Assembly (NCBI GenBank): GCA_015680685.1
Contig: MNCI01006964.1
Span: forward strand, 293,526 to 357,525
Length of the DNA: 64,000 nucleotides
Reading direction: 5' to 3'
Origin: Gnetum montanum
Lineage: Eukaryota; Streptophyta; Gnetopsida; Gnetales; Gnetaceae
The notes under the pieces are model-generated. The model was not told where the DNA came from, ran no database searches, and was given only the letters and a program-made list of their open reading frames with translations. The first letter of the stretch is position 1; every line of letters starts with the position of its first letter. This document shows, one piece after another, positions 10,498-22,157 of the stretch. The translations under genes and the position numbers were made by a program.

Positions 10498-13400
10498 ATG
10501 GAGTCATCCCAGACCTCTAACGCATGCGCCATCATAGTCCCCACACAAGAACAGTATAACTACATCTGTGTGAAGATTCAGGCCAACCTTCCTCTTGACA
10601 CCATAGAACAGGAGGCAAAACGAAACTTCGAGCGCATATACATGGGAGGTCATGAATTCGTCCCCTCTGTATATGACATCATTCCCCGTTCTGAACCTCA
10701 GCACAAACACATCTCCCAGCTCCTTATGGCAAGGAGCCAAAACTCATGGTAACCCACTGAGGAGTCTTAAAATCAACATGATGTAGATGACTTCGAGCCA
10801 CAATCTAAACCTGAGGATTCATACCACACCCTTAGTCCCCATGCCTACGTGAACCCATCACTCCATCCTCGCATGGGACAGACGACCACTCACCAAGCAT
10901 CAACGAGCACACAAGCACCGGTATCCCAACAAAGATTACCCACCCCCATCTCCACCCAGTACATACCACATGTGCAAATGCATGGGGCCACTTTCATTGC
11001 ATCGGCCCCGCACATCCAGGGTGTCACTTCACAGTTTGTGGCTAGGCAAGGAACCATATCCCTTATTCAACAACCCACTCACTTCAACATGCCACACCCC
11101 ACAACCATAACTCTGAATATTGCTCCATAGCAACAAATGACAACCCAAAAACCTCCCCAACCAACTAATCTACCTATCGCTCAAGAGTGGGTAGAAGCAA
11201 AACAGATGATGCAAACGTTAGTGGATGAGATAAGGCAACTCAGAGTTGACAACACTGAACAAGTTAAAGTACTGGATTTCTACCGCGATGATACAATTAG
11301 CTCTTCAGTGCCACCGTTAGCTTTACCCAAGGGAATCACACTGCCCCAATTAACCAAGTACAATGGGAAGGGAGATCCAAATGCTCACTTAGTCACGTTT
11401 CGATCAGAAACTCTATTGCTTCAAGCTTGGCCCCACGCAATCTTGCACGTGTTTGCTATGTCCTTAACGAGCATAGCCTTAGACTGGTATAGAGCCTTGC
11501 CATGTAACTCTATATCCTCTCTTGAGGATCTCTTATACCAATTTGTTACCAGGTTTAAGTACAACCTGAAGCCTGAAGCAACCCTAGACACTCTGATACA
11601 GGTGAAACAAGCACCACTTGAGCCTGTGCAAAAGTTCATCCAATGATGGAGTGCAGCCCTTAACAAACTTCATGAGCCCATCCCTGAAAAGTATTTGCTT
11701 ACGATTCTAAAGGGAGCTGTGAATGACTTTATTAAGTCAAAACTATACTACCTAAGCGCTCACACGTTGAGCCAAGCATTCACACAGATCAAGAACATTG
11801 AACAAGCTACACAAACTAGTAATGACCCCGCCTATGTGGCTTACAAGAACCAACATGTTGCCAAACAAAAGGCAATAACGGAAACTATGGCCGCAAGCAC
11901 AAAAATAACTAACACCAGTACCAACCTGCTTGCAATAACAGGGGCCACCTTAAGGTCCAATTTTCAATGCCAGGATCGCTCGAAGTACACATCACTACCT
12001 GCACAACTTTTAGAACTACTAGAGCACCTCCTTAAAGCCGGGCAAATCCAATACAAACACACAGCATAGAATGCTCGCCGCCGACATGACAGGTACTACG
12101 AGTTACTGAGGAACCCCACCTTAGCAGCACCAAATGAGCCCCCAGTTCCACGACATTTCAAGTTAGATCTATTCTGTCACTACCACCAAATGTCCGGTCA
12201 CAATACCGACACCTGTCATGCGTTAAACGATGATCTACAAGAAATGATAGAACAGGGCCAACTAAACATCAACACCCTAAATCAACCGAGCATATACGAT
12301 GACCCCTATGTCATCAACTCCATTGGCATAGATAGTAAGCCTAAACCTGTGTGGCAACCTTTTGTGATCCATGTGCCTCCCAGCAAGGCAACAATCCTCT
12401 CCGCCTCCACGAGCAAGGGGCCTCCCATCGTCATCAAGGCGCCACCTAGAGCACCGATGATACCTTTTGTGGTCAAGGTACCACCACCTCACATGTCCAC
12501 TAAGACGTTAAACTGGCAAGATTCAATGCCACCTAGAGCACCGACGACACCTTTTGTGGTCAAAGTACCACCACAGACATCCGCTAAGACGTTAAACTAG
12601 CACAATTCACCAACGACAACCACAAAGAAACCTTTCATCATCAAAGTGCCACAATAGGCTAGTCAAACAATAACAACACCTCCTAAAGTCCCATTTGTCA
12701 TAAAAGTGCCACCACACGATGGCCCCTCACTTATCCTGAGCCCAACCATAGGAAACGTCTCAACCTCTTCTCCCTCAAGAGTCAACCTTGCCAACAACAT
12801 GGATAAGCCTACCAAATGGTAGCAGAAGAGGACAAATGAACAATGAACAATACCCACAGCTGAAATAAAGGACACACCTAGTATACAACAACCGAACACT
12901 GGGGGCCCTGTCCCTAATCCCAAACAAACCAGGCCCAAGCCCTCAACCCATACAGAGGCAACCAACACAATGACAGATAACACAGACTTTGTAGCTACAC
13001 TGGCCTAGGTGAAACAAACGCTCAAACAAAAGAACACAACCATGAGCTTGTACGATTTGATCATGATATCATTGGCTCATCGTGAAGCCTTAGTCCAAAT
13101 GTTAGTATCTATTCCTATTATAGAGGACATCCCTGCTAACATGGAATCCATCCGTGCAACGATTTCACAACACACACCATAAGAATTGGGTTCCAACACC
13201 TTAGCCTTATGTGATGATGCAATTAAAGTCAACCCCGAACGAGGGGAAGTCACAACAGCTTCATTATCAATTATTGTACATGTTGGACAATGTACCATTC
13301 GCAAAGTGCACGTTGATCATGGTGCAGCAACAAACGTAGTTCTATACTCCGTCATCGACAAACTAGGCATGGCAGATGAGATCATGCCAATAGAAACCAT

Positions 13401-13959
13401 GTGTCTAAAATCCTTCAATGGATCACATGTCACAGTCAAGGGCACAATCAACTTAGCCTTTTTGGTAGGTGAAAAATTCCCCACTAGCGTGGAGTTCACT
13501 GTCATAGAAGAGATGTCTAGTTTCAACATGATTCTTGGCAAACCATGGCTAGCACAACAACGAGCTGTTTCCTCACTGATACATCAAGAAATCCACCTTC
13601 CATACGAAGGCGCACAAGTCATTATACATGCTGACAACACTCCCTTTCAAGCTAACCACAACATAGACATGTCACATGTCTTGAAAGAGGAGCCTCTTGA
13701 AGCAACACCCACAACAAAAAACACAACACCTAGAGCTAAAATGCCCGAACAAGGGGTAAAAACTGAAAGCCTCCTAGAGCAAACTAGTGTGCCTCCTAGA
13801 CCATGTCCGACTAAGAAACAACTGCATAATCAAGACTCCCCTGCGGCCAAAGGCACGTCTAACTGCTGCCCACTCCTCACCTTTGTTCGTTGTGCATATG
13901 TCACCTTAGTTTGCATTGTACTAGCTTACGCGCTTGCATGTGGCCCGAAAAGGCCTTAA
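10498..13959 (+). pseudogene. gag-pro polyprotein of element F
   Basis: ATG at 10498 opens a gag N-terminus with QYNYICVKIQ like those of A and B. The gag core is at 11137-11820 (LPKGITLPQLTKYNGKGDPN; LDWYR), with an in-frame TGA at about 11644 where A and B have CGG. A knuckle-like CHYHQMSGHNTDTC lies at 12175-12225. The linker (12290-12730) has at least five copies of a PFVVKVPP-type repeat. The protease (13186-13640) shows HVDHGAATNVV, with His after the Asp where A and B have Asp, then MILGKPWLAQQ. Stops at about 10750, 11128, 12067, 12598, 12656 and 13006 show decay. It differs from B far more than A does, so it may represent a separate subfamily. Confidence 0.85.
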
Positions 13960-14559
13960 ACTAGAACACGTGGCCCGAAAAGGCCTTAAACTACCACCTT
14001 TTCACATTATTTTCTATTCACTTATGCATTTCAATTCATGTTTTCTACAGTGGCTATTTAACATTTTTTTCTCTAGTTGCTTTTGTTTACAGGATCGTAC
14101 AGACGCACATGCATGCATCCACCCTGACAGTCCTGGCATCATGACTTAAAACTGATACCACAGAATGTCTTGGCGTCGTGATGGTAAACTGACATGACAA
14201 AGCTCTATCTGACATGACACTAAACTGTGACACTCATTCACCAGATTCTGCTAAGACTATAAACTAGCTTGCCTCTTCATAGTCCTCCATGACTATAAAC
14301 TAGCATCGTACTGTCCGCTACGATGATAAACTAGCAATGTCCAACAGGTTATGACGTAAAACTAACCCACTACAGTCCGCTAAGACTATAAACTAGCCAT
14401 ATCATTTCTAGCACATTCATCTGCTGCTATAATTCATGACATTTCTTCATCAATGCCTGCTGCATCATTCATCACACCGGCTCTAACAACACTATTTCTG
14501 CTCATTTTGTTTGCCTTAAGTTTCACATGGTGCCTCCATTTGCATCAGTCACATTCATG
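13960..14559 (+). repeat. TTAAACT-core repeats after gag-pro of element F
   Basis: Two tandem copies of a GGCCCGAAAAGGCCTTAAAC unit lie at 13940-13996. After a pyrimidine-rich stretch ending TTTGTTTACAG (14083-14093) comes an array at 14120-14440 of units such as CATGACTTAAAACTGATACC and GACTATAAACTAGC. The second array is clearly homologous to 36090-36470, which follows integrase in element B. That places the pol deletion between the two arrays. No gene is supported here. Confidence 0.7.
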
Positions 14560-15057
14560 NNNNNNNNNNNNNNNNNNNNNNNNNNNNNNNNNNNNNNNNN
14601 NNNNNNNNNNNNNNNNNNNNNNNNNNNNNNNNNNNNNNNNNNNNNNNNNNNNNNNNNNNNNNNNNNNNNNNNNNNNNNNNNNNNNNNNNNNNNNNNNNNN
14701 NNNNNNNNNNNNNNNNNNNNNNNNNNNNNNNNNNNNNNNNNNNNNNNNNNNNNNNNNNNNNNNNNNNNNNNNNNNNNNNNNNNNNNNNNNNNNNNNNNNN
14801 NNNNNNNNNNNNNNNNNNNNNNNNNNNNNNNNNNNNNNNNNNNNNNNNNNNNNNNNNNNNNNNNNNNNNNNNNNNNNNNNNNNNNNNNNNNNNNNNNNNN
14901 NNNNNNNNNNNNNNNNNNNNNNNNNNNNNNNNNNNNNNNNNNNNNNNNNNNNNNNNNNNNNNNNNNNNNNNNNNNNNNNNNNNNNNNNNNNNNNNNNNNN
15001 NNNNNNNNNNNNNNNNNNNNNNNNNNNNNNNNNNNNNNNNNNNNNNNNNNNNNNNNN
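14560..15057. other. Assembly gap (N run)
   Basis: There are 498 consecutive unresolved bases inside the 3' non-coding region of element F. Open frames reported across it have no meaning. Confidence 1.
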
Positions 15058-15310
15058 CATGACCCGTATACACACCAGAGCATCCCCTTTACCATGCATA
15101 ATCCCTTGATCAGGTTCCAATCCCAACAATTTTCATTTCCCTATCCAGCTACAAACTTCATTTCCCCAATCCCATGTACTACTGAACATAGTGCGATGAC
15201 ATCTGGCCAAGTGTCGAAGGACAATGCTACCAAGTTGATTGTGGTGTTTTGTACTTCTTTGTCGACGCTTCTCAGGTGGATTCCTCCAAGTGTCAACAAA
15301 GAGGGGCCAA
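15058..15310 (+). other. 3' non-coding end and polypurine tract of element F
   Basis: This segment matches 37204-37458 of element B (both begin at CATGACCCGTATACACACCA). It ends in a polypurine tract, AAAGAGGGGCCAA (15298-15310), immediately before the LTR. The tract would prime plus-strand synthesis. B, C and E have the same tract at the same place. Confidence 0.8.
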
Positions 15311-17169
15311 TGAAACACCACAAAAATTTGGACCCAGCACTCTCAAACAAGAATCAAGCTAAGTCATGATACTTCCCAACATGACCGAAACTTGTGAACC
15401 TCAAAAATAGCATCAAACGGAGCATATTTGAACAAGAGAGAGTTCCTTGGGACTCACAGGTGACTACATCAGCATCCAGCATCAAGAATTTCAAGTTTTG
15501 GGTTCAAAATACTTGGTTTTGACGAAGTATACTCTGGGCACACCTTGGGCTATGCTGGCCAGCATATAGCCCAGCGTACAGCAACTTTTGGGCCCCAAAA
15601 ATGAGTCAAAACATGCCATAACTGAGCGTATAGACCCCCTGGGACCTTCCCCAGGGTCCCTAGCAGCTCTCAGGTACTTGAAAATCAAATTTTGGGCTCC
15701 ACATAATGGTCTCTCATACTTCTACGCCGAGGGTGCAGCCAGCGTAGAGAGACTTTCGGGCCACAAAAATGAGTCAAAACATGCTAGAACTGAGCGTCTG
15801 GACCCCCTGAGACCTTCTCCAATGTTTGGAACCCCTAGGACCTTCCTCAGGGTCCCTAGTAGCTCTCAAGCACTTAAAAATCAAATTTTTCTCCAAATGA
15901 TGGTCTTTCATTCTTGTACGCCCAATGTATACGCCCAAGGTGCAGCCAGCATAAAGAAACTTTTGGGCCCCAAAAATGAGTCAAAGGATGCCAGAATTGA
16001 AGGTTTGGACCCCCCCCCCCCCAGGACCTTCCCTAGGATCTCCAATAGCCCTCAGGCACCCAAAAATCAAGTTTCAACCTTGAAATGATGCATTTCCATG
16101 ACCTATATGCTGAGCATACGTACTCTGCACGCCCAGCGTATAGCCCAGCGTACAGCAAATTTTGGGCTCCAGAAACTCCTCTAAACATGCCAGAATTGAA
16201 GGTCTAGACCCCCCAGGACCTTCCCTAGGGTTCCCAGTAGCTCTCAGGCACCCAAAAATCAATCTTTGACCTTAAAATGAAGCATTTTCATGTGTATACG
16301 TTGGGTACATTTTTGGTGTACGCTGGCATGCTATACGCTTACGCTAGCATGCTATACGCTCATGCTGGCATCGTCTACGCTTATGCTGGCATCCTCTCCT
16401 ATACATTGGCATCCTGTATGCTGGTGTGTTGTACACTGTACAGTTGTAACATATCCTACACTCGGTCAACGCACGACCTATCTCTCGATCCAAATTTTTC
16501 TCACCTTAAAGCCAATCATCCCCTCTCAAAACCCGAATCCGACGCCTCAACCTAGATAAAAACCCCACTTTTTCACTAGATCAGGGTTGGTGACTTTAGC
16601 AAACCAGAGAAAGAAAAGGAACGAGAGCAGAAACCTTGAGGCTGGGGACATCAACCCTGTACACTGAGCATACAGCCTCCATACACTATGCCTACAGTTT
16701 GAACCAGCCCATAGTCATCCTTGCATCCACCGGGGCTATTCATCCACCTTGTGTGAAAGCCACAACTATGTTAGACCGGTGCATTGTAACTCTCACTTTG
16801 TAATAATATTTCTACATTTTCTTCCTAAAATATATTACAATTTTCATTAATTGTTGCATGTATTCTATTTACGCTCTCTTTACGTTTACGCCCTGTTTAC
16901 GTTCTGCTTACGCTCTATTTATGCCCTATTTACGCTCTATTTACACTCTATTTTACGCCTGTTACACCGTTCACGTATAACCCAGCGTATAACACCCCGG
17001 TGTACGTTTGGGGAAATCCTTGTCTGATCCATGTGCAGACCACCCAAGGTACTCTACCTTCGTCCGTTCCAGCTCGCCCTCAATCGAAGGTAGGATCTTC
17101 TGTGCGTGTCCTGCGATCCCCCGGTATCTATTTCCTTCCAGCCAGAGACCGACGATTTCGGATGGTACA
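15311..17169 (+). repeat. 3' LTR of element F, enlarged by an internal tandem repeat
   Basis: It runs from TGAAACACCACAAAAATTTG to GGTACA, 1,859 bp against 1,076-1,260 bp for the LTRs of A and B. Most of the extra length is about four tandem copies of a 150-190 bp unit at 15540-16275. Each contains a GGGCCCCAAAAATGAGTC-like block, a GGACCTTCC block and CTCAGGCAC. CGTATACGCT-like motifs follow at 16290-16440. A degenerate TATA (CTAGATAAAAACC) lies at 16552-16564. Confidence 0.85.
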
Positions 17170-20100
17170 ATAACTACTTACCCATGTTAGGGTCGACCTG
17201 CCTAAGATGGCTGATCATGTCATCGACGACTCCCTGCATAAAAGTGAACTTGTCAGGGGTCATGGCCCATGGTTCCACATGAATCAATGGGGGTCTTGCA
17301 ACATTAACGGTAGCATCTATCATACAACTAAATGTGTCAATGATCGAAATGGGCTATGAAAAGATGGACATATTGTTAAACTTACCAGCATCTAAGTGTC
17401 ATTCCCCTTCCTTTTGACACAAGATGATGATGGAATCCTTCCTAGAAGTCCCTCCTAGGTCTATGCAGACCTCTTCTTCATTCATTGGTGCCTTTCCTTT
17501 TAAGGAACCAACTTCCTTTTTATTCAATGGAGACTCTTTGTCTCCAAAAATGTCATCCTCATTGGTAGTAGGATTTTTCCTAATGATAAGAGCCCTCTCC
17601 TTAGTGGTAGGTGCTCTTTCCTTCTTGATTGGGGCCCTTCTCTGTGAGACTAGGACCCTTCTCTGTGAGACTGGGGCCTCCAGGTCTTTATTTTTCACCC
17701 CTATTTTGGGGGCTGACACCTCTTCTTCGCCTTCTTCCTCTTCCTCTTCTTCCTCTGGCAACCAAAAAAAACATGTTTGCGTTAGCTTAAAGTAGGTGCT
17801 ATGCTACACTGTCTAACGTAGCGTAGCGTAGCAGATGTTAACAAAGTAGGCGAAGAAATAAGCATGGGAAAAAACATTTACCAATGGGCAATTGCATTCT
17901 TTGTAGTTTAAGCCGTAGTCTCCGCCCCTTCTCTTTCTACCTACAAATGGTTTCCTTAGCTGAAGAAAGCCTCTTTCACTACAACTTACTAGCCACAGTC
18001 TCTACTATGAGACGTTTCCCCTATGACATGCTACCGGTTATAGCAGGGGGTGTCTCTCCTACGCTATCTTGGCCATGAAAGTTGTGGGCCACCCGATCCT
18101 TGGTTGTCATGGAAAACGACTCCCCAATTGCTTCTAGGGGATCTTGGGCTCAAGTGGTCTAGAGGATTTGGAAAATCCATGGTCTAGAAATCTGGTTACA
18201 ATTTCGCATGATCCAGGCTCCATTCTCATGGACTACTAGGAACTCCGTGAAACACCACAAGAAGGCTATGTAGAATGCATAATGTATATTGATGCTGGAC
18301 GCTTGCTTCTTATGGAGCCCCACGATTTTAGTTTATAGGACTTTACACATAGCCTAGTTGTAGCGGGCCCCTTCCTCCATGACCTCACACATTGCCTAGG
18401 CCTGCTCAATCCCAAGGATCTTCCTTTGGTAAAGTAGCTGGGGAAATACGTGAGTACAGAAGATAGGGTAAACCTCCCTGCTGGGTCTTGGCTTGAGCTT
18501 TTCTATGGGGAGCCCCTTCCATACCTTGGCAATCCCTAGCTACTCCTGGATGTCCTTCTTCTAAAGGCTTAGCTCCCTCTTGGTCTTTGACCCTATGAGG
18601 ATGCCATCATTAGGGACACCGAAAAGGTCTACGAACAACTGGTCATTGATTTCAATGACCACCCATATGCTGTGTATGCACTCGTAGAAGCAGTCTACCC
18701 TACCGAAAAAGGAGTTAACCAAGGAAAGCATCTCAGTAGTAGGGATGCTTGGGTTTGGGGCCAGGAATAGATCCATAAGCCCAGCCTTTTAGATGTTCTA
18801 GACCAAGGAATCCAAGGCTGCACTGCATATCCAACATTGGATCCCATCTACTTCTCCGTACTTGAAGTAGATGTTTACCTCTTGGTTTTCAGTGGTTCTT
18901 ATCATTACCTCTTGGGACTTTTTCACCCCTATAGTAGTTGGCATAGAAGCGTTTAGCAAAAAAAACACAAAAAAAAACAAAGATTGCAAAGACATTTGAG
19001 CATGCAACACCTACTGTTTAGCTTACCATGTTTGTACGGTAACGAGAACGGTGGAAGACTAACTAGAACTTGTTCAACAATGATTGGTTTGAAGGGTGTC
19101 CACCCCTTACCCAACGAATCAAACTCCTTGCATCTACAGTAGAGAATGTGGTATAGGTCTGGGTAGGTGTGGTACTCACTCCTGCATTGACCAATCACAC
19201 CTCCATGCATTGTTCCTGGTTAATGTAAAACCTGATAACAAAAACATACTGTTAGCATTTGGATAGTGTAGCAAGCTTAATATAGCGGAACATGGCTACA
19301 AAACTCACCCACCAACACAGTAGATGGTCCCTGTGGGCTTTGGAAGCACGTTCCCATATGACATGCAACAAACGATGTGTTGTAAAGATGATAGAAACTG
19401 TACTCAGGCATACCCCAGATCTAAGCCAAACATCTCAAATCTTTGGGGTGTCGACTAGATCCTTCTCCATACCTACTACTAATTTCTCCATCCATCAAAA
19501 ACCTCAAGATACCTTGGTTCTTCCCAGGCAATAGAGTTTCTGTTATGATGGCTTCCTCTTCCTCCTCTAGGTATGACCAAACGATCACACTGAAGTGTTG
19601 GAGGAGGAATTGTAGGAACTCCTATGCCCCTTTCCTAAACCAGACCTCCTACTCTCCGAGATGTGTGTGGGGAGGAGGAACATTGGCCGCTGGTTTGCTC
19701 ACATAGCACAAGACCCCTACAATTTCTAGGACAATCAGAATTGGCCTTAGTGCTATCCTGCACAACACGACTAGCAAATGTTAGCATCATGTCCAAGTGT
19801 AATACACACATAGCATAGCAAGACCTAGCATTTTAGCACATAGCATAGCATAACCCTCTTCCTGCACATAGCGTAGCAAGAATGTGAAAGCAATAGCATA
19901 GTGAGAATAGCCTAGCATAAGAATAGAGCGATTAGCCCTAATAGAGAGATTAACATTACACCCTAGCAGAACATGTGTCACACTGCCACATCATGCATGG
20001 TCGAACCCTCCTAAGGATCCTATGCTACACCATTTAAAGGTTGAATAGCCTAAATCATCCGAGCCTCTACGGCAATGACAACCATGACGATGGTGGTCTA

Positions 20101-20369
20101 GGCGACCTTGCATGCAACTTTAGCTTAGCATTTCTACATCTGCCATGGCCATAATGGCAACAATAATGGTGTAAAGGCCAAAACAATGACAACATAACGA
20201 CAGAAAACATGGATAGATAAGACTAAATCACAGAAATGAAAGCCAAAAAAATAGAAGCATCAGGAAAAAAAAGAAGCATAGCAGCCTACTGGGTTAACGG
20301 TGTCTCCTCCTGCACCACAACATGTGTTTGTGTCACGTTCCCTTCCTTGACATCATTGACCTTAGTAAG
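17170..20369 (-). pseudogene. Antisense multi-exon gene of element C, exons 1 (end) to 6
   Basis: On the minus strand the exons are the end of exon 1 (20369-20290), exon 2 (19757-19313), exon 3 (19231-19027), exon 4 (18928-17882), exon 5 (17754-17386) and exon 6 (17316-17182). They are joined by GT...AG introns whose junctions match those of E (for example CCATTG before GTAAA). Exon 2 reads LIVLEIVGVL then EVWFRKGAYEFLQFLL and IVWSYLEEE, the HAD-like layout with the motif-I aspartate changed. Exon 3 has WTPFKPIIVEQVLVSLPPF. Exon 4 has MDLFLAPNPSIP and LFVDLFGVP. Exon 5 opens with a Glu run and repeats of R-A-P-x-x-K-E-R-A. Stops interrupt several exons. Exon 1 was split by element B; its start is at 38635-38600. 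The gene continues past 17170, where element F interrupts it. Confidence 0.72.
20365..20369 (+). other. Left target-site duplication of element B
   Basis: GTAAG precedes the 5' LTR of B and ACAAG (38595-38599) follows its 3' LTR. Read in the direction of the interrupted gene these are CTTAC and CTTGT. The uninterrupted gene in E has CTTGC here, so each copy differs from it by one transition. This is a decayed 5-bp duplication and it fixes the insertion point of B. Confidence 0.75.
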
Positions 20370-21445
20370 TGAAACACCACAAAATTTCAAGCTTAGTACT
20401 TCTCCAACAAGAACCAAGCTAAGTCATAATGTTCTCTAGCATGATTAAGGCTTGAGAACCCCACAGATAGTTTCAAATAGAGTCAAACTCAATAGGAAGC
20501 AGTTCCCTAGGATCCACCGACGACCACGGCAACATCTGCTATCAAAAAGGGCAACTTCGGAGCTCAAAATACTAAGTTTTCACTAAGTATGCATTCTCAG
20601 CGTATATGCCCAAGTACGCATTCCTAGCATATATGCCTAGGCATGCATTCACAGCGTATATGCCCAGCGTATACGCCCAGCAGACCCAGCATATACGCCT
20701 AGCATATATGCCTAAGATTGCATCCACAGTAGATACAACGTATATGCCCAGCAGATGCAACACATTGTACACTTGTAACATTTCATTCTTTTGCACCTGG
20801 TCAACGCGCCACGTGTCACCCAACCCAAGTCTAACTTCTAAACCTATATAAAAATCCCAATTTTTCATTAGATCGGGGTTGGCAATTTTGGGCAAACCAG
20901 AGAGAAAAAATAGAGATGCTAAGAACCAGAGCAGAAAAACCTGTATGCTGGACCTTCCCCTACATACTGAGCATACAGCCTCTATGTTGTGCTTGCAGTT
21001 TGAACCAACACACAGTCATCCCTACATCCACCAAGGCTATTTGTCCGCCTTGTGTCAGAGCCACAACTACGTTAGAACGGTGCATTGTAACTCTCATTTT
21101 TACAATAATATTGCTACATTTTCTTCCTAAAATCTATTATAGTTTTTCATTAATCGTTGCATGTTTACTATTTATGCACTTGTACGTTTATGCTCTATTT
21201 ACACCAATTACGCTATTTACATTTCGTCTTACATCTGTTACGTTGTTTACATATAACCCAGCGTGTAGCACCTCGGTGTATGTCTGGGGAAATCCTTGCC
21301 TGATCCGCGTTCAGACCACTTAAGGTACTCTACCTTTGTTCATTTCAACTTGCCCTCAAGCGAAGGTAGGGTCTTCTGTACATTTCTAGAGATCTCTAGG
21401 TTTTTGTTTCCTTCCAGCCGGAGACCGATGATTTCGGACAGTACA
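20370..21445 (+). repeat. 5' LTR of element B
   Basis: 1,076 bp from TGAAACACCACAAAATTTCA to GGACAGTACA. The upstream part (20585-20765) has about ten CGTATATGCC/CGTATACGCC motifs. A TATA box (CTATATAAAA, 20844-20853) follows, so transcription would begin shortly afterwards. The downstream part contains AATAATATTGC (21104) and TTTACG-type repeats. Confidence 0.92.
20844..20853 (+). promoter_or_regulatory. TATA box in 5' LTR of element B
   Basis: CTATATAAAA followed by a C-rich then T-rich start region. The 3' LTR copy has it at 37994-38003. It would drive genomic RNA synthesis by RNA polymerase II. Confidence 0.65.
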
Positions 21446-21449
21446 GAAA

Positions 21450-21467
21450 TTGGCGCTAGAAGGAGGG
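21450..21467 (+). other. Primer binding site of element B
   Basis: TTGGCGCTAGAAGGAGGG lies four bases after the 5' LTR and is identical to the PBS of element A. The priming tRNA was not identified. Confidence 0.88.
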
Positions 21468-22157
21468 CCTAAACTACCTAAAACTTACTATGCTTTAGAG
21501 CTCCTAGTGTCTACACTGCTGAGTTTACGCCGACCCTGTCTTCAGAGCTCCCATCATCTACACTACTGAGTTTATGCCGATCCTGTCTTCAGAACTTCCA
21601 GCATCTACGCTCCTGAGTTTACCCTGACTCTGTCTACAAACTTGCCAGCATCTATGCTGTTAAGTGTCTATGTTGCTGAGTTTACGCTGACCTTGTCCAC
21701 AAAACTCCTAATGTCTATGCTCCTAAGTTTACCCTGACTCTGTCTACAAAATTACTAGCGTCTACGTTGTTCAATATACACTGTACACTCTACGCTAACT
21801 CCATCTATGCTGTACCCTGACTCTGTCTACGCTGCCATTCAGTATACGCTAGAAGCCCTACGCCATAGACTCATCTACACTACCGCGTTTACGCTGCACT
21901 CTCTACACTATAGACTTTCTCTATGCTATTGTGTCTACGCTGCGTGCTCTACACTGTAGACTTTGTCTACACTGCATGCTCTACGCTGTAGACTTTGTCT
22001 ACGCTGCTGCGTCTATGCTACGTGCTCTACGTTGACTTTGTCTACACTCTATGCTGACTCTGTCTACGCTCTATGCTATAGACCTTGTCTACGCTGCTGA
22101 AATACTAGTATACCAGTTTCATACCCTTGCACTGTATCATATTCTCAACTATTCATC
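21468..22157 (+). repeat. Leader of element B with CTACGCTG-type repeats
   Basis: 690 bp of degenerate tandem units of about 25-35 bp between PBS and gag. They contain TCTACGCTGCTGAGTTTACG and CTACACTGTAGACTTTGTCT variants. No reading frame is convincing. The matching leaders of A and F are also repetitive but carry different units. Confidence 0.7.

Larger units (their letters stand above)
9941..17169 (+). mobile_element. Element F: family-1 LTR retrotransposon lacking pol, truncated on the left by element A
   Basis: From left to right the element holds a leader remnant (9941-10497), gag-pro (10498-13959), a short spacer, the 3' non-coding repeats normally found after integrase (14120-14440), an assembly gap, a polypurine tract and the 3' LTR (15311-17169). 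RT, RNase H, integrase and the antisense gene are all absent. The missing block would fall between about 13997 and 14120 and not inside the gap. F is therefore a deletion derivative or non-autonomous form. Its 3' LTR abuts an intron donor region of the antisense gene of C, so F inserted into C. Confidence 0.8.

Noticed and set aside
14453-15369. Several long open frames across 14453-15369 on both strands
   Set aside because: They run through 498 unresolved bases, so the length means nothing.
17424-17795. 123-codon plus-strand Ser-rich frame
   Set aside because: It is the complement of the acidic exon 5 of the antisense gene of C, which has conserved splice sites and a counterpart in E.
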